Positions 28,010 to 39,648 are shown, numbered from the stretch's first letter. The stretch is 64,000 nucleotides of DNA from Methanobacterium sp. (GCF_016217785.1 NZ_JACRGA010000027.1:62001-126000); one strand, 5' to 3'. Made by a program: numbers and translations. The notes: generated by a model not told the origin, from the letters alone.

Positions 28010-28429
28010 TCAAGTTGTGTTCACTACTTTCCCTGTATTCACATCAACATAAACTGTTTTTGAGGGCTGTCCAAATTTGGAAATTGGAACCATCCATACA
28101 ACAACAGTTGTCTGGTTAACCACTATTGTCCCCTGAAATGGTTCTGAAGCCTTATATCCAGGATTTTGGCTTACAGCTATGTTTTTAGCCTGATCTGCAG
28201 ATATAAGGAAAGTATTGTTTGAACTACTGCTAGACAAATTGCTAGAATTGTTAGAAACAACAGGAGTTTGGTTGACTGGTGTAGATGTAACTGGAGGAGT
28301 ATAAGACTCATTGGTGCTTGTTACATTAGTTTTGGACTGAAAAGGATTATACGCATATACTACCAGTATAAAAACCACAACAGCAACTATAATTAGTGCT
28401 TTTTTTTCCCAGCCCTCACCTAGATCCAT
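28010..28429 (-). CDS. Exported PepSY-like protein
   Basis: 139 residues. A single N-terminal helix (residues about 12-27) anchors a Ser/Asn/Thr-rich linker and a C-terminal PepSY-type domain: FLISADQAKNIAVSQNPGY, then KTVYVDVNTGKVV. PepSY domains often block proteases. One base separates it from the upstream pilin gene, so it is translationally linked to the pilin operon. Confidence 0.7.
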   Translation of the reverse strand: MDLGEGWEKKALIIVAVVVFILVVYAYNPFQSKTNVTSTNESYTPPVTSTPVNQTPVVSNNSSNLSSSSSNNTFLISADQAKNIAVSQNPGYKASEPFQGTIVVNQTTVVVWMVPISKFGQPSKTVYVDVNTGKVVNTT

Positions 28430-28430
28430 A

Positions 28431-28853
28431 TTAATACCCTTGGAATTTTATAATACCATTTTCATTTTTTATGGTTATTATTCTATCGGTTGTAGTACTG
28501 GTAGCGATATTAAAATTAGTGATTTCTTTTGGTATCACCTTAACACTAACTGTTTTGTTATTATACACAACATCAACAGAATCTGTCGTGTTATTTGCAC
28601 GAATAAGAGATGTAGGAACAGTTATACCTGCTGGAATTGTTAAATTGGCAGAATAGCCACTCCCCCCCACATAAACTGCATTAATAGCCCCTGCAAGCTT
28701 TTCTCCAAGAGTTCTAGCCTTACCCATATCTGCAGTTTCTAACTGGTTCAATTCACCTCCAATTAGTGACAACATACTTGCCATAATTATCAGGGCAATC
28801 AGAGATACAAATAATAATTCTGCACTTACCTGTCCTTTTTTGTCAAGACCCAA
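28431..28853 (-). CDS. Class III signal peptide pilin-like protein
   Basis: 140 residues. The motif DKKGQVSAELLFVSLIALI gives the cleavage site KG/Q with Glu at +5. A TTG at 28853 has AGGTGA 5 nt upstream and is preferred; the GTG at 28862 lies inside that site. The mature part is short and Asn/Thr-rich, like the pilin at 22880. It is fourth of six genes reading leftward from 33006. Confidence 0.82.
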   Translation of the reverse strand: MGLDKKGQVSAELLFVSLIALIIMASMLSLIGGELNQLETADMGKARTLGEKLAGAINAVYVGGSGYSANLTIPAGITVPTSLIRANNTTDSVDVVYNNKTVSVKVIPKEITNFNIATSTTTDRIITIKNENGIIKFQGY

Positions 28854-28876
28854 TTTTTTCACCTAAATTTTAAAGA

Positions 28877-29941
28877 TTACGTGTTATAATTATTTGCTAG
28901 TGAAAAATAATTTTTGTAGTATGTAGAAAGATAGAATGGTTTACCCGCTGGATCATTGAATGGTACAGATCCATTTATTGTTATCCCTGAACCTGTTACC
29001 CCCGCAAAATACTCATGATCTAGAGCAGAGATTGTTTTACTCCTATATACATCACTTAGTGGGTTCCCTATAATAAAAGTACTCATACGAGTTTCATTGT
29101 TCTCTCCGCTGATTTGTGCTCCCTGTAATCTTTCAAAGAAGTTGAGTCCTGATGGATCTGGGAAGTATTGTGGTAAAAGTGATTGATTTTGAGGATTATC
29201 AGTTCCATTTAAACAATCCCACAAGTACTGGATCTCAGTAATAGTCACATTATCATCAAAGTTGTAATCTACATCTCCCAAATAATTCTTTTCATAGTGA
29301 GGATAGTCATATATAACATCCCTACTCCTGAAACTAGTTTTTAGCCATATATAAGGATCTTCAATACCAATAATCGGAGCATAGCCTCTTATTTCGGGTA
29401 GAGTTCCCTCATAAACTTGATCTTCCTGTACAACTTTTATAGGTACGCCTGCTTTAACCACTACATAAAAACCAAAGGGATCGCCGTTACCATAAGGATC
29501 AACCTGGGTAACATTGACATCTTCTTCAGTGAAAGTATCATTGAAAGTAGTATTAGTTAAATTAGTGGGTATTAGTACATTATTAATGTAAATCTGCCTA
29601 CCTGTTTCTTTGGATAGTTTACTGCAAGCATCAATGACATGAGCATTAAGTTGTTGAGTTACCACTTGTCTAGTGAAAAGTTTACTATCACTCATAAAAT
29701 GTTGGTCGTCAATAACTTTTCGACTCGCAGTGTAAGCAGCATATCGTCCGGAATCGCCGGCACCATCTTGTATAGCAGAGTAAATGGATGAAACAGTACC
29801 ACCTGTAACATCACTACCAATTGTAATTGTAGAAAATTGGTTAATTTCGTTTACAATATCTCCAAATGCTACTGCAAAGATTATTACTGGTATGAGGAGC
29901 AGAAATGCCAGTGGAGTAATTGTGTAACCGTTTTCATCCAT
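28877..29941 (-). CDS. Pilin-like exported protein with unusual class III-like N-terminus
   Basis: 354 residues. It begins MDENGYTITPLAFLLLIPVIIF: a charged DEN-G followed at once by a hydrophobic helix, as in class III pilins, but Tyr replaces the +1 Gln and there is no Glu at +5. The large ectodomain is rich in Asn/Asp and has many N-x-S/T sequons. It lies 12 bp after the 701-residue protein gene. I infer a minor pilin or adhesin subunit. Confidence 0.65.
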   Translation of the reverse strand: MDENGYTITPLAFLLLIPVIIFAVAFGDIVNEINQFSTITIGSDVTGGTVSSIYSAIQDGAGDSGRYAAYTASRKVIDDQHFMSDSKLFTRQVVTQQLNAHVIDACSKLSKETGRQIYINNVLIPTNLTNTTFNDTFTEEDVNVTQVDPYGNGDPFGFYVVVKAGVPIKVVQEDQVYEGTLPEIRGYAPIIGIEDPYIWLKTSFRSRDVIYDYPHYEKNYLGDVDYNFDDNVTITEIQYLWDCLNGTDNPQNQSLLPQYFPDPSGLNFFERLQGAQISGENNETRMSTFIIGNPLSDVYRSKTISALDHEYFAGVTGSGITINGSVPFNDPAGKPFYLSTYYKNYFSLANNYNT

Positions 29942-29953
29942 AATACCATATTC

Positions 29954-32059
29954 CTATTGATTCCATAAATCTAAGCGGACTGTGACCGAATTAGGAGTGT
30001 TACCCGCAAATAAAGCAGAAGTATGTATATTTTGAGCTCCAGGATATTTGTCGAGCAGATTAGCTGTAGCATTTTGCATAGCTTCTTCCGCAGTACTTCC
30101 CATACCAGTTGACCATTCATTCTGAATCTGGGGATTGATTACGCCAATCCGGGTACCTGAAAATATTGAAGCAGTACCTGTACTTAATGATTGATAATCA
30201 CCAGATTCCCATGCTTTACTAGGCCCAGTAACTGTAATTCTTAAAGGATAATTTCCAGGTACGAGAGTATAATTTGTTGCAGTGGAGTTGGCTGTAGTGA
30301 TCTTATGGAACCCCTTCTGAGCATCCAATGCAGCTAGATCCAGAGAGAATGGTACTACTGAACCCTGGTATAATATCTGATTATTACCATAATCTACCCG
30401 GACATTTCGAGTGTTAAGTCCCAAACCCAAAAAGAGCATTGCTTTCTGACTGTCTTCAGTAAGTGTAAACGCTTTAGTCTGCACTTCACTATTATCACTG
30501 GCTTGATGACTGTCAAATGGATAAGTATCCCATTTTATTTTGTATTCACTGGTGGAAAGCATGATGTAAGAATCCTGCAGACCAACAAGGTCATAATCAG
30601 AGGAGGGAACATTGTCCCATGTAGTTATTCTCACCTTGTTGTTTGCTCCCTGCATTAGTTCCTTCCCTATATAAATAGTTCCGGGAAGATTACCGTAACC
30701 ATCAGACAGGTCACTGTACTCTGCCTCACCTATATCAAAGGAACAGAATACTGTTCTCCAATCGTTGGATTGATCATCCCACACTTCTACCAGTGTATTA
30801 TCTACTGCCCCCCAGCTGTTTACAACCACATAAGCATCCAAAATGTTGTTATCAGAAGGGATATTAACATCCTTAACAACAGAGACTGCAGAACCGTCTT
30901 CACCATTTACACCAGTGATAACAAAGGGGATGCCATCAGAATAGGAATGATCATGGTTGTACATATCATTCCAACTGATTTCTCTTAAATAATTAAGGTT
31001 AGTCACCTGACCGGTTTCAAGGTTGTATATACGACCATAACCATTACCAGCTCCCAAGTCAGTTAATCTGTCTACAGCCAAACCAGCGGCATTTTGGAAG
31101 GGAATTTTATTTGTACTCACGTTAACTGGAACAGTAATATTCGTGGCATAGGTTGATAGAATAGAAAACCAGGGCATATTATAATCATAATTAGAATTCG
31201 TGATAAAATTAACATAGAAATTATTTAAACCAGGATTCAGGAGAGATTGTGATATGTTTCCTTGATAGTTATACATAAGTTCACTTGAATCCACCCTCTT
31301 ATTAAGAAATGTGAATTGGTTTGAATTAACAACAAGTGCGGGCTTGCTATTTATTACTGTGTTAGTCCCAAAAGCAGGGTTCGTTGTCGGCCAGCTATAT
31401 CGGTTATCACTTGAAGAACCTTGTAAGTATTTAGCCCCATAGATAGTAGCCCCGTCAGGTATGGTAAAACTAATGGCCTGAGGAGTAGTTCCACTACCCC
31501 AATAGGAATATGTCCTCAAATTACCACTTTGACTCCATGGATAAAAGTTGGTAAGCCAGTTGTGGAATATCCAGGAAGTGGTAGTAAGATTAACTTGTTG
31601 ATTGGTAAATTCAACCGGCTCAGATTTAAACCATGCCCGTCCCCACCATCCTTCTTGTGGTCCAGAAATAACCCTTACCCGGGTGACAGTGTCTTTATTG
31701 TATAAATAGCTAGTGTTCATACTTGAATCTCTTTCCACAGAGACGGGTGTTCCAGGATCGATGGTTAACCTGTATCCAATTCCATTAGGTATCAAATTGT
31801 CTACGGATGAGCTCAGAATCATCTTAGATTCATTAGTGGCATTAGAAGAATTACTCAGCGCAGCAACAGAAGCGGAATCTAAAGTTCCATCCTGTTCCAT
31901 AACTTGTAGTGCACTATCAGCCAGTGCTTCCAGATGCTGGTGTTCCTGCCCCATGTACATAGGGAGCATGATGTAACTTGCCACAGTTACAGTAAATACT
32001 ATAACTACCACCAGGGCCAGGGTGGCATCAGCAGTGAATATAAAACCTTTTTCATCCAT
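29954..32059 (-). CDS. Large pilin-like exported protein
   Basis: 701 residues, opening MDEKGFIFTADATLALVVVIVF. Phe replaces the +1 Gln, and the hydrophobic helix starts directly after the DEKG site. The ectodomain of about 660 residues is rich in Asn, Ser, Thr, Tyr and Trp, with many sequons and no recognised enzyme motif; it looks all-beta. Five bases separate it from the first gene of the operon. It may be a tip adhesin, as large proteins with pilin-type N-termini are in other type IV pili. Confidence 0.65.
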   Translation of the reverse strand: MDEKGFIFTADATLALVVVIVFTVTVASYIMLPMYMGQEHQHLEALADSALQVMEQDGTLDSASVAALSNSSNATNESKMILSSSVDNLIPNGIGYRLTIDPGTPVSVERDSSMNTSYLYNKDTVTRVRVISGPQEGWWGRAWFKSEPVEFTNQQVNLTTTSWIFHNWLTNFYPWSQSGNLRTYSYWGSGTTPQAISFTIPDGATIYGAKYLQGSSSDNRYSWPTTNPAFGTNTVINSKPALVVNSNQFTFLNKRVDSSELMYNYQGNISQSLLNPGLNNFYVNFITNSNYDYNMPWFSILSTYATNITVPVNVSTNKIPFQNAAGLAVDRLTDLGAGNGYGRIYNLETGQVTNLNYLREISWNDMYNHDHSYSDGIPFVITGVNGEDGSAVSVVKDVNIPSDNNILDAYVVVNSWGAVDNTLVEVWDDQSNDWRTVFCSFDIGEAEYSDLSDGYGNLPGTIYIGKELMQGANNKVRITTWDNVPSSDYDLVGLQDSYIMLSTSEYKIKWDTYPFDSHQASDNSEVQTKAFTLTEDSQKAMLFLGLGLNTRNVRVDYGNNQILYQGSVVPFSLDLAALDAQKGFHKITTANSTATNYTLVPGNYPLRITVTGPSKAWESGDYQSLSTGTASIFSGTRIGVINPQIQNEWSTGMGSTAEEAMQNATANLLDKYPGAQNIHTSALFAGNTPNSVTVRLDLWNQ

Positions 32060-32064
32060 TTAAA

Positions 32065-33006
32065 TCACTTAGTCCATGCATAAAACTGGAATCTGTAACT
32101 TTGAGGTAATGCATTAACAGCAGTTATTTCACTAGGTAGAGTTCCTTTGGGGACCCGGATCACATAAGCATCCATATCAGTAGTAGGAGTACTAGCAACC
32201 TTCTTCAAATATAAAAAATTATTTTCTAGGTTTGTTCCATCTTTTAAATAACTTTCAGGTATAGCCATAGTCCAATTTGAATACTTGTCATGACCTTTAA
32301 AATCATTTTCACTCATAACTTGATATTGATTGATATAAACTGATGTAGATGTTACTCCTCTATTGAAAATGAGTATATAATAATCATATATTTCCAGATC
32401 ATATTGATTAGTGGGAAATGGCTCAGAACCATAGTCTTTGGGTTTTCCAGTACCATGACCTGCATTCTTAATTGAAGTTAATACATCACTATTAAAAGGA
32501 TTATAAAGAACATCTCTTTCTATTTTTACAATATCTTTAGCACTTTCTTTAGGAGTTCCAGTACTGGTAAGGTTCCAGACAATAGTTTCAGTTGAATTTA
32601 ATGGGCTGAGAGTAATGTAAAACCCATACTGATCACCAATCATACTCTGTGTCTTAGTTTGTCCAATAGTACTTTTTAACATGGCCATCTTTTTAGTAGA
32701 TAGTGTATACTCAATTGGTTTTTTACTACTAGGATCATACTGGGCAACCCCCACAACATTTACTTGTGACGGATTGGTCTCCCAATTATATGGATCCCCT
32801 GATGTTTTCAAAAGACTATTAACAGTGTCTGCTGAAACACGTTCCAGTGAACTTCTATAAATGGTATCCTGAGTATCATACATAATATTGCCCATATTAG
32901 CCGCCACTAAACCAAGTAGTATAGTAATGGGAATAAGAGCAAGTAGTAGGTCAAGGGATAATGCAAAGCCCCCCGAATCACTTTTGAATAGCCTCAGAAT
33001 GTCCAT
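32065..33006 (-). CDS. Pilin-like exported protein, first gene of the operon
   Basis: 313 residues. The N-terminus MDILRLFKSDSGGFALSLDLLLALIPITILL has the G-F junction and hydrophobic helix of the two genes after it, with a longer leader. The ectodomain has a YYILIFNRG-like strand region. The upstream gap (33007-33255) separates it from a divergent class III pilin and probably holds both promoters. Confidence 0.65.
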   Translation of the reverse strand: MDILRLFKSDSGGFALSLDLLLALIPITILLGLVAANMGNIMYDTQDTIYRSSLERVSADTVNSLLKTSGDPYNWETNPSQVNVVGVAQYDPSSKKPIEYTLSTKKMAMLKSTIGQTKTQSMIGDQYGFYITLSPLNSTETIVWNLTSTGTPKESAKDIVKIERDVLYNPFNSDVLTSIKNAGHGTGKPKDYGSEPFPTNQYDLEIYDYYILIFNRGVTSTSVYINQYQVMSENDFKGHDKYSNWTMAIPESYLKDGTNLENNFLYLKKVASTPTTDMDAYVIRVPKGTLPSEITAVNALPQSYRFQFYAWTK

Positions 33007-33255
33007 CTCCTGTTAATATGGTAAATATAAGATATTTATTTTATATAATTCTATATTATTAAGTTTTTTGGATATATTCAATAATATAACTTTGTATTTA
33101 TTACTTTATTCCAATAAAATACTATAATTCACAGCAGACTTTAAACACAATTAATAATAATGTCAAGATATAATTAAATTATAAAAGACAAATAGAAGGA
33201 TATTAAACTAATAATTATTAAAATTATTAATAATAGAAAAAGGAAAAGGGTTATC

Positions 33256-33672
33256 ATGGATAAAAAGGGGCAAATATCTGTAGAATTGATCCTTATTTTA
33301 GCTTTCATCCTGCTGGTTGTACTTTTGGTCGCAAATTACGTTAGTGATCAAAATGAACAGAACAACATTGCAACTGCAACCAGATTAGGAGCTACAAATG
33401 CCACAACTGCAATGGGAATTACAACCCCCGGGATGTTACCAGTACGAGTTGACGCAATCCAAATGAGCGGAGCTCAAAACATAACTGTACTTATTAATCT
33501 TAATTATAAAAATGATCCAATTCAGAACACTGCTTTAACCGGCGTTTATAACTCCCTCATCTCCCAAGGATATTCTCCAAAAAAGAACATGAACTCTAAC
33601 CTAACCAACCCAATTATCCAGAATTTGACCCTGAACACTTCTAAACACAATTATAACATCAGGCTAGCATAA
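33256..33672 (+). CDS. Class III signal peptide pilin-like protein, divergent
   Basis: 138 residues with MDKKGQISVELILILAFILLV: KG/Q cleavage site, Glu at +5, then the helix. The mature domain is small and Asn/Thr-rich. It is transcribed away from the six-gene pilin operon and followed 71 bp later by a small membrane protein. It may be the main pilin of the set. Confidence 0.85.
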   Translation: MDKKGQISVELILILAFILLVVLLVANYVSDQNEQNNIATATRLGATNATTAMGITTPGMLPVRVDAIQMSGAQNITVLINLNYKNDPIQNTALTGVYNSLISQGYSPKKNMNSNLTNPIIQNLTLNTSKHNYNIRLA

Positions 33673-33743
33673 ATGAACTCAAAATAAAATTCAAGATACA
33701 AAAAGGCATTAAAAGATTTAAAAGAAGATACAGAGGATTGAAA

Positions 33744-33977
33744 ATGGATAAAGATATAAATGAAGATATAAAAATTAGCAAACCTGAATCTGCCAAACCC
33801 CAAAAAAAGAGAAATATAAATAAATGGGGCATCTATATCAGCATATGTTTTATCCTAATAGGTTTGGTATGGTACGGTGTGAATCTGGGAGTTATACCAC
33901 TTACATTCCTCCAGGAACAGGCTGGACCAATCGTTCTGATCCTAATAGGAATTTTAATTCTGGTTAAATCATTTTAA
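33744..33977 (+). CDS. Small two-helix membrane protein
   Basis: 77 residues from the ATG at 33744. A charged N-terminus (about 28 residues, Lys-rich) precedes two hydrophobic helices (WGIYISICFILIGLVWYGV and PIVLILIGILILV) joined by a short turn. The pattern resembles LiaF/DUF5668-type membrane helices. It probably shares a transcript with the preceding pilin. Confidence 0.6.
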   Translation: MDKDINEDIKISKPESAKPQKKRNINKWGIYISICFILIGLVWYGVNLGVIPLTFLQEQAGPIVLILIGILILVKSF

Positions 33978-34071
33978 TCATACCACTATATTTTTAGTGA
34001 ATAATATTGAAAATTACATTCCTAGAATATTATATTTGTTACATTTTATTTTAAAATTGAGAGGTTAATAT

Positions 34072-35100
34072 ATGAAACAATTACTAGAAAAACTATCGAA
34101 TGCATCTGGTGTATCTGGATTTGAAGATGAAGTTCGCAATCTTATGATGGAAGAGTTGAAAGGACATGTGGATGACTTAGCTGTGGATAATATGGGTAAC
34201 CTCATCGCAACTAAAAATGGGAAGCCCGATGGGAAAAAAGTGATGTTAGCCGCCCACATGGACGAAATAGGCCTTATGGTAAGGTACATTGATAAAGAAG
34301 GATTCATCAAATTCTCCAAGCTGGGAGGAATAAACGACCAGATGCTCCTCAACCAGGAAGTGTACATCCACAGTAATGGTGAAAAAACACTGGGTGTTGT
34401 GGGAAGTAAACCTCCTCACCGGATGAAAGCAGCTGAAAAGAAGAAACCTGTGCAATATGAGAATATGTTCATCGATATCGGCGCCTCAAACAAGGAAGAT
34501 GCCGAAGGAATGGTGAATGTAGGGGATCCCATAACCATTAAACAGAAATTTGCAGAACTTAAAAATGATCTAGTAATGGGAAATGCCATGGACAACCGAG
34601 TGGGCTGTGCCATCATGGTGGAAGTCATGAAACGAGCCCGTAGCGATGCCACCATCTATGGAGTGGGAACTGTTCAAGAAGAAGTAGGCCTTAAAGGAGC
34701 CAGAACTGCCGCCTACCGCATCAACCCGGACATGGCCCTGGCCCTGGATGTTACCATATCCGGCGACCACCCTGGTATGAAGGAAGAAGACGCTCCTGCC
34801 AAGGCAGGTGAAGGACCGTGTATAATACTCACCGATGCCAGTGGAAGGGGAATCATCACCCACCCACAGGTGAAAGAATTACTGATCCAGGTTGCAGAGG
34901 AAGAAGAAATACCATACCAGTTAGAAGTTAGCGAAGGCGGAACCACAGATGCCACTGCCATCCACCTCACCAGAGAAGGTATCCCTACTGGGGTTATTTC
35001 ACCACCATCACGTTACATTCACACACCAGTGAGTGTGGTTAATATCAAGGATGTGGAAAATGCTGTTAAACTCATTTTAGCCGTGCTTAATAGACTTTAA
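34072..35100 (+). CDS. M42 family metallo-aminopeptidase
   Basis: 342 residues. Metal ligands typical of the M42 (TET/FrvX) family are visible: AAHMDEIGLMV, MDNRVG, the QEEVGLKGA catalytic glutamates, ALDVTISGDHPG, and SRYIHTPVSVV. The enzyme makes large dodecameric shells that trim peptides after the proteasome. It has its own promoter and ribosome site (GAGAGGT) and no obvious functional link to the pilin genes. Confidence 0.93.
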   Translation: MKQLLEKLSNASGVSGFEDEVRNLMMEELKGHVDDLAVDNMGNLIATKNGKPDGKKVMLAAHMDEIGLMVRYIDKEGFIKFSKLGGINDQMLLNQEVYIHSNGEKTLGVVGSKPPHRMKAAEKKKPVQYENMFIDIGASNKEDAEGMVNVGDPITIKQKFAELKNDLVMGNAMDNRVGCAIMVEVMKRARSDATIYGVGTVQEEVGLKGARTAAYRINPDMALALDVTISGDHPGMKEEDAPAKAGEGPCIILTDASGRGIITHPQVKELLIQVAEEEEIPYQLEVSEGGTTDATAIHLTREGIPTGVISPPSRYIHTPVSVVNIKDVENAVKLILAVLNRL

Positions 35101-35294
35101 GCACTTTTTAACTTTTAATTTGTCATTTTTATATTTTCCTGCCAAATCTTCTTTTACAGTTCAAATATTTCAACATAACACAGAAATAATAATTTAGGGT
35201 GGAAATTAATAATTAAAAGATTTAAAGAATAAAAGATAAATCAAAAAGTGAAAAATAAAAAATTTGGATGAATACGATCTAAGGTGTATTATAT

Positions 35295-35504
35295 ATGAAC
35301 AAAGTAATAGTATTAATAATTATTATTCTGTTAATAATTGGGGCAGTGGCTTTGAACAAAATAATAAACTCACCAGGAACAGATAATACACAAACAAACC
35401 CAGAAAACACACAAGTAGTCAGCAATCCAGTTCAAGACAACTCTAACAACAACACTTCTACCAGCAGGCCAAACATACCCACAACCTATGTTTCACAAAA
35501 ATAG
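35295..35504 (+). CDS. Small exported or membrane-anchored protein
   Basis: 69 residues. One N-terminal hydrophobic helix (IVLIIIILLIIGAVAL) is followed by a 45-residue low-complexity tail of Asn, Thr, Ser and Gln with several sequons. AAGGTGT lies upstream of the ATG. The tail resembles the linker of the PepSY-like protein at 28010. Function unknown. Confidence 0.55.
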   Translation: MNKVIVLIIIILLIIGAVALNKIINSPGTDNTQTNPENTQVVSNPVQDNSNNNTSTSRPNIPTTYVSQK

Positions 35505-35642
35505 AGTGGAATTAAAGAGGATACATTAGTTACATAGAACTGTAATGTAACTACTATTTCGGTTCAATTTATTACTTTTTTAAGAAGAAATCGTGAACTC
35601 TCATCCACAAGGAAAAAATCACTAGCTCCAAAAACCCGTATT

Positions 35643-36353
35643 TTATTCTTTACTTTCCACTCCAGAAATGATGTCAATACCATTATTGTTTATCTCATAG
35701 GTCATGAACTGGGTGGGTGTTTTGGTGCTCCTCATTTTAACCACATCCATCACCCTCTCCCTGCGGCCAGTGTAAGGGTTTTCACGTTTCATGAGTTTTA
35801 TGGCACCATAAACGGAGAATAGGGCGATTTCGTTGAATTCTCTTGAAGTTGCACTGTCTAAAATGATGAGTGCAGTTATATTACGTTCTTTTAATTCGTA
35901 TACCAGAAGGTCAAAACGATCACGGAATTCATAGGGGGTGAGCTTAGCTGTATAACTGCCAATATTATCAATTATAACTGTTTCTGTGTCTTCAGGGAGG
36001 TCTTTCAAGAATTTAGAGAAATTACCCTTCATTGCCCCCACATCGATGCTGATTTCAGCCTCAGTTACTCGGGCCCGGATACCAGCTAGTTCAATGAAGC
36101 GTAACAGACCATTATCAGTGGCTGATCGGATATCCCATCCGAAAGTTTCGCCCTGGATGAATAGATCCTTCGAATCTTCTTCTGTGGTGATGTAAACTGT
36201 TTTAATGTTCTGCTGGCAGCTGGTTAGGGCGAATTGCAAACCGAATATGGTTTTACCTGAACCCGCATCTCCAGTGATGAGTATTGTTTTCCCTCGGGGA
36301 AGTCCACCTGTAAACTGGTCTATTCCATTTATTCCTGTTTTGATTCGTTCCAA
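35643..36353 (-). CDS. KaiC/RadA-like RecA-superfamily ATPase
   Basis: 236 residues from a TTG start with a GGGGGT site. Single KaiC-type domain: GINGIDQFTGGLPRG, Walker A GDAGSGKT (residues 28-35), a catalytic Glu pair in TTEEDS, and Walker B TVIIDNIGS. Single-domain archaeal KaiC-like ATPases often work in signalling. Its neighbour upstream is a REC-PAS-MetOD1 protein 71 bp away on the same strand, so the two may form one unit. Confidence 0.82.
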   Translation of the reverse strand: MERIKTGINGIDQFTGGLPRGKTILITGDAGSGKTIFGLQFALTSCQQNIKTVYITTEEDSKDLFIQGETFGWDIRSATDNGLLRFIELAGIRARVTEAEISIDVGAMKGNFSKFLKDLPEDTETVIIDNIGSYTAKLTPYEFRDRFDLLVYELKERNITALIILDSATSREFNEIALFSVYGAIKLMKRENPYTGRRERVMDVVKMRSTKTPTQFMTYEINNNGIDIISGVESKE

Positions 36354-36424
36354 AGATTAAACCCCCAGTTAAAATGTTAAATGGATTTATTTGTGGTAGT
36401 TAATTGATTTATTTGTGCTAAATA

Positions 36425-37702
<1,278 letters not shown>

Positions 37703-37815
37703 TCCATTCCCCATTCATATGTAATGTAGATTTCTCTAACATTATCTTTCAATTTGAACCTTATAAGATTTATTATTAGTTTTACTGATTAATCACATTA
37801 TAATAAAACTAATGC

Positions 37816-39648
37816 TCAATCCTTCGCATGGTGAAGATATCCATATATTTCACTGGCTAAATTTCTATGTATTCCCTTAACTTCTGTTATTTCATCAATA
37901 CTGGCATTTTTTATTGATTCAAAATCACCAAAATGTCTCAGTATGTTCATTTTACGTTTGGGTCCAATGCCTGGAATTTCATCCAGAGGAGAAGTCTTAA
38001 GATTCCGGTCTCTGAGATTTTTATGATATTTCACTGCAAAACGATGGGCCTCATCACGAACCCGCTGCAAGATGTGTAATGCAGGGGAGTTGGAAGGTAA
38101 GATAAGTGGAATGGCAACTTCCGGTATGAAAACCTGTTCAAATTCTTTGGCCAAACCTATGACTCCTGTTTTTATACCCAATGAATCTAAAACATCTATT
38201 GCAACATTTAACTGACCCCGACCCCCGTCAACAACCACTAGATCAGGTGGTGTTTCTCCCTTGTCCTTGAGTTTTTTATATCTCCTCATTAGTACTTCCC
38301 GCATCATACCATAATCATCTGGCCCGGGTGTTTCCAGTTTATATTTCCGGTAATGGTTTTTTGATGGCTTACCATCTTCAAATACAACCATGGAGGCTAC
38401 AGCCATCTGCCCGGCGAGATTTGATATATCAAAGGCTTCAATGCGGCGTGGAATTCGGGGTATTTTAAGATAGGTTTTTAGATCGAGTAAAGCTCCTCTG
38501 GCTTGTTTATGATGGTTTAAGATTATGCTGGCATTTTTAGTTACCATTTGCACCAGACGATACTCCAATCCCTCATCCGGCACCCTCAATGACACTGCAA
38601 AAGTGTTAGGATCCATAGATAAACCTTCAACATCAACCGTACCATCTGAGGCATCGTACTCACCAGCACGAATTTTATCCGACAACCACTTCTCAATAAG
38701 ATCCCTGTCATCAATCATAACTGGAAGTAGAATTTCTGCAGGTACCTGGCGGGGACCGGAATAGTACTGTTTGATGAATGCCGCCAAAATCTCAGGAGGT
38801 GAGTTTTCCTGGGCTCCTTCCATTAGGAAATCATCTTTTCCCATGATTTTACCATTCATTACTCTGAAAACAACCACTACCACGATTTTCCCATCATTGG
38901 CAGTAGCTATGACATCCTGGTCAAGGCTACGGTTAAATTCCATCTTCTGTTTCTCCATAACCTCGTCCAGAGAGAATAACTGATCCCTTATAACCACTGC
39001 CTTTTCATAGTCATGATTTGCGGCTGCCTGTTCCATCTCTTTTTTTAGGAGGTCCATAACCTCTTTTTGCCGGCCTTCCAGAAACAATTTGACCTTTTCC
39101 ACGTTTTCATGGTAGTATTTCCTGGTGACCTGGCCACTGCATGGTGCAGGGCACAGATCAATCTGATAGTTTAGACAGGGACCATCCATGCGTTTACAAT
39201 CCCTGAGCTGGAACACTGGTTTTAAGAGTTTCAGCAAACTCCTGACAGATGTGACATCAGTAAAGGGTCCATAGTAATGAGAACCATCCTCCCGAACACT
39301 ACGGGTTATGAGCAACCGAGGATAGTCCTCAGAGGTTATCTGCAAATAGGGGAAACGTTTATCATCCTTAAGGCGTATGTTGTAACGGGGTAAATGTTTC
39401 TTTATAAGGTTAGATTCTAAAATAAGGGCCTCTTTCTCAGTATCAGTTACCAGGTAATCCATATGATGAAAGTGACGCATCAAAACCCTGGTTTTGGGAT
39501 CTTCCAGTTCTTCTTTAAAGTAACTTTTAACCCTCTTTTTAAGAGATTTTGCCTTTCCCACATACAAGATCTCATCCTGAACATCCTTCAGGAGATATAC
39601 ACCTGGTTTTTCAGGTAAATCATTGGGGTTACTAATTGTAGCTGACAA
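37816..39648 (-). CDS. uvrC: UvrC nuclease of nucleotide excision repair
   Basis: 610 residues from a TTG with an AGAGGA site. N-terminal GIY-YIG nuclease (GVYLLKDVQDEILYVGKAK), a cysteine cluster near residues 150-170, a UVR motif (about 200-235) that binds UvrB, an RNase H-like nuclease (DISNLAG, DLVVVDGGRGQLN), and helix-hairpin-helix DNA-binding (IPGIGPKRKMNILRHFG). All parts of the bacterial enzyme are present, and uvrB and uvrA follow divergently after one intervening gene. Archaeal UvrABC sets are regarded as acquired from bacteria. Confidence 0.96.
   Translation of the reverse strand: MSATISNPNDLPEKPGVYLLKDVQDEILYVGKAKSLKKRVKSYFKEELEDPKTRVLMRHFHHMDYLVTDTEKEALILESNLIKKHLPRYNIRLKDDKRFPYLQITSEDYPRLLITRSVREDGSHYYGPFTDVTSVRSLLKLLKPVFQLRDCKRMDGPCLNYQIDLCPAPCSGQVTRKYYHENVEKVKLFLEGRQKEVMDLLKKEMEQAAANHDYEKAVVIRDQLFSLDEVMEKQKMEFNRSLDQDVIATANDGKIVVVVVFRVMNGKIMGKDDFLMEGAQENSPPEILAAFIKQYYSGPRQVPAEILLPVMIDDRDLIEKWLSDKIRAGEYDASDGTVDVEGLSMDPNTFAVSLRVPDEGLEYRLVQMVTKNASIILNHHKQARGALLDLKTYLKIPRIPRRIEAFDISNLAGQMAVASMVVFEDGKPSKNHYRKYKLETPGPDDYGMMREVLMRRYKKLKDKGETPPDLVVVDGGRGQLNVAIDVLDSLGIKTGVIGLAKEFEQVFIPEVAIPLILPSNSPALHILQRVRDEAHRFAVKYHKNLRDRNLKTSPLDEIPGIGPKRKMNILRHFGDFESIKNASIDEITEVKGIHRNLASEIYGYLHHAKD

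Noticed and set aside
28440..28656. Two plus-strand frames opposite the class III pilin
   Set aside because: Shadow frames of the minus-strand pilin gene.
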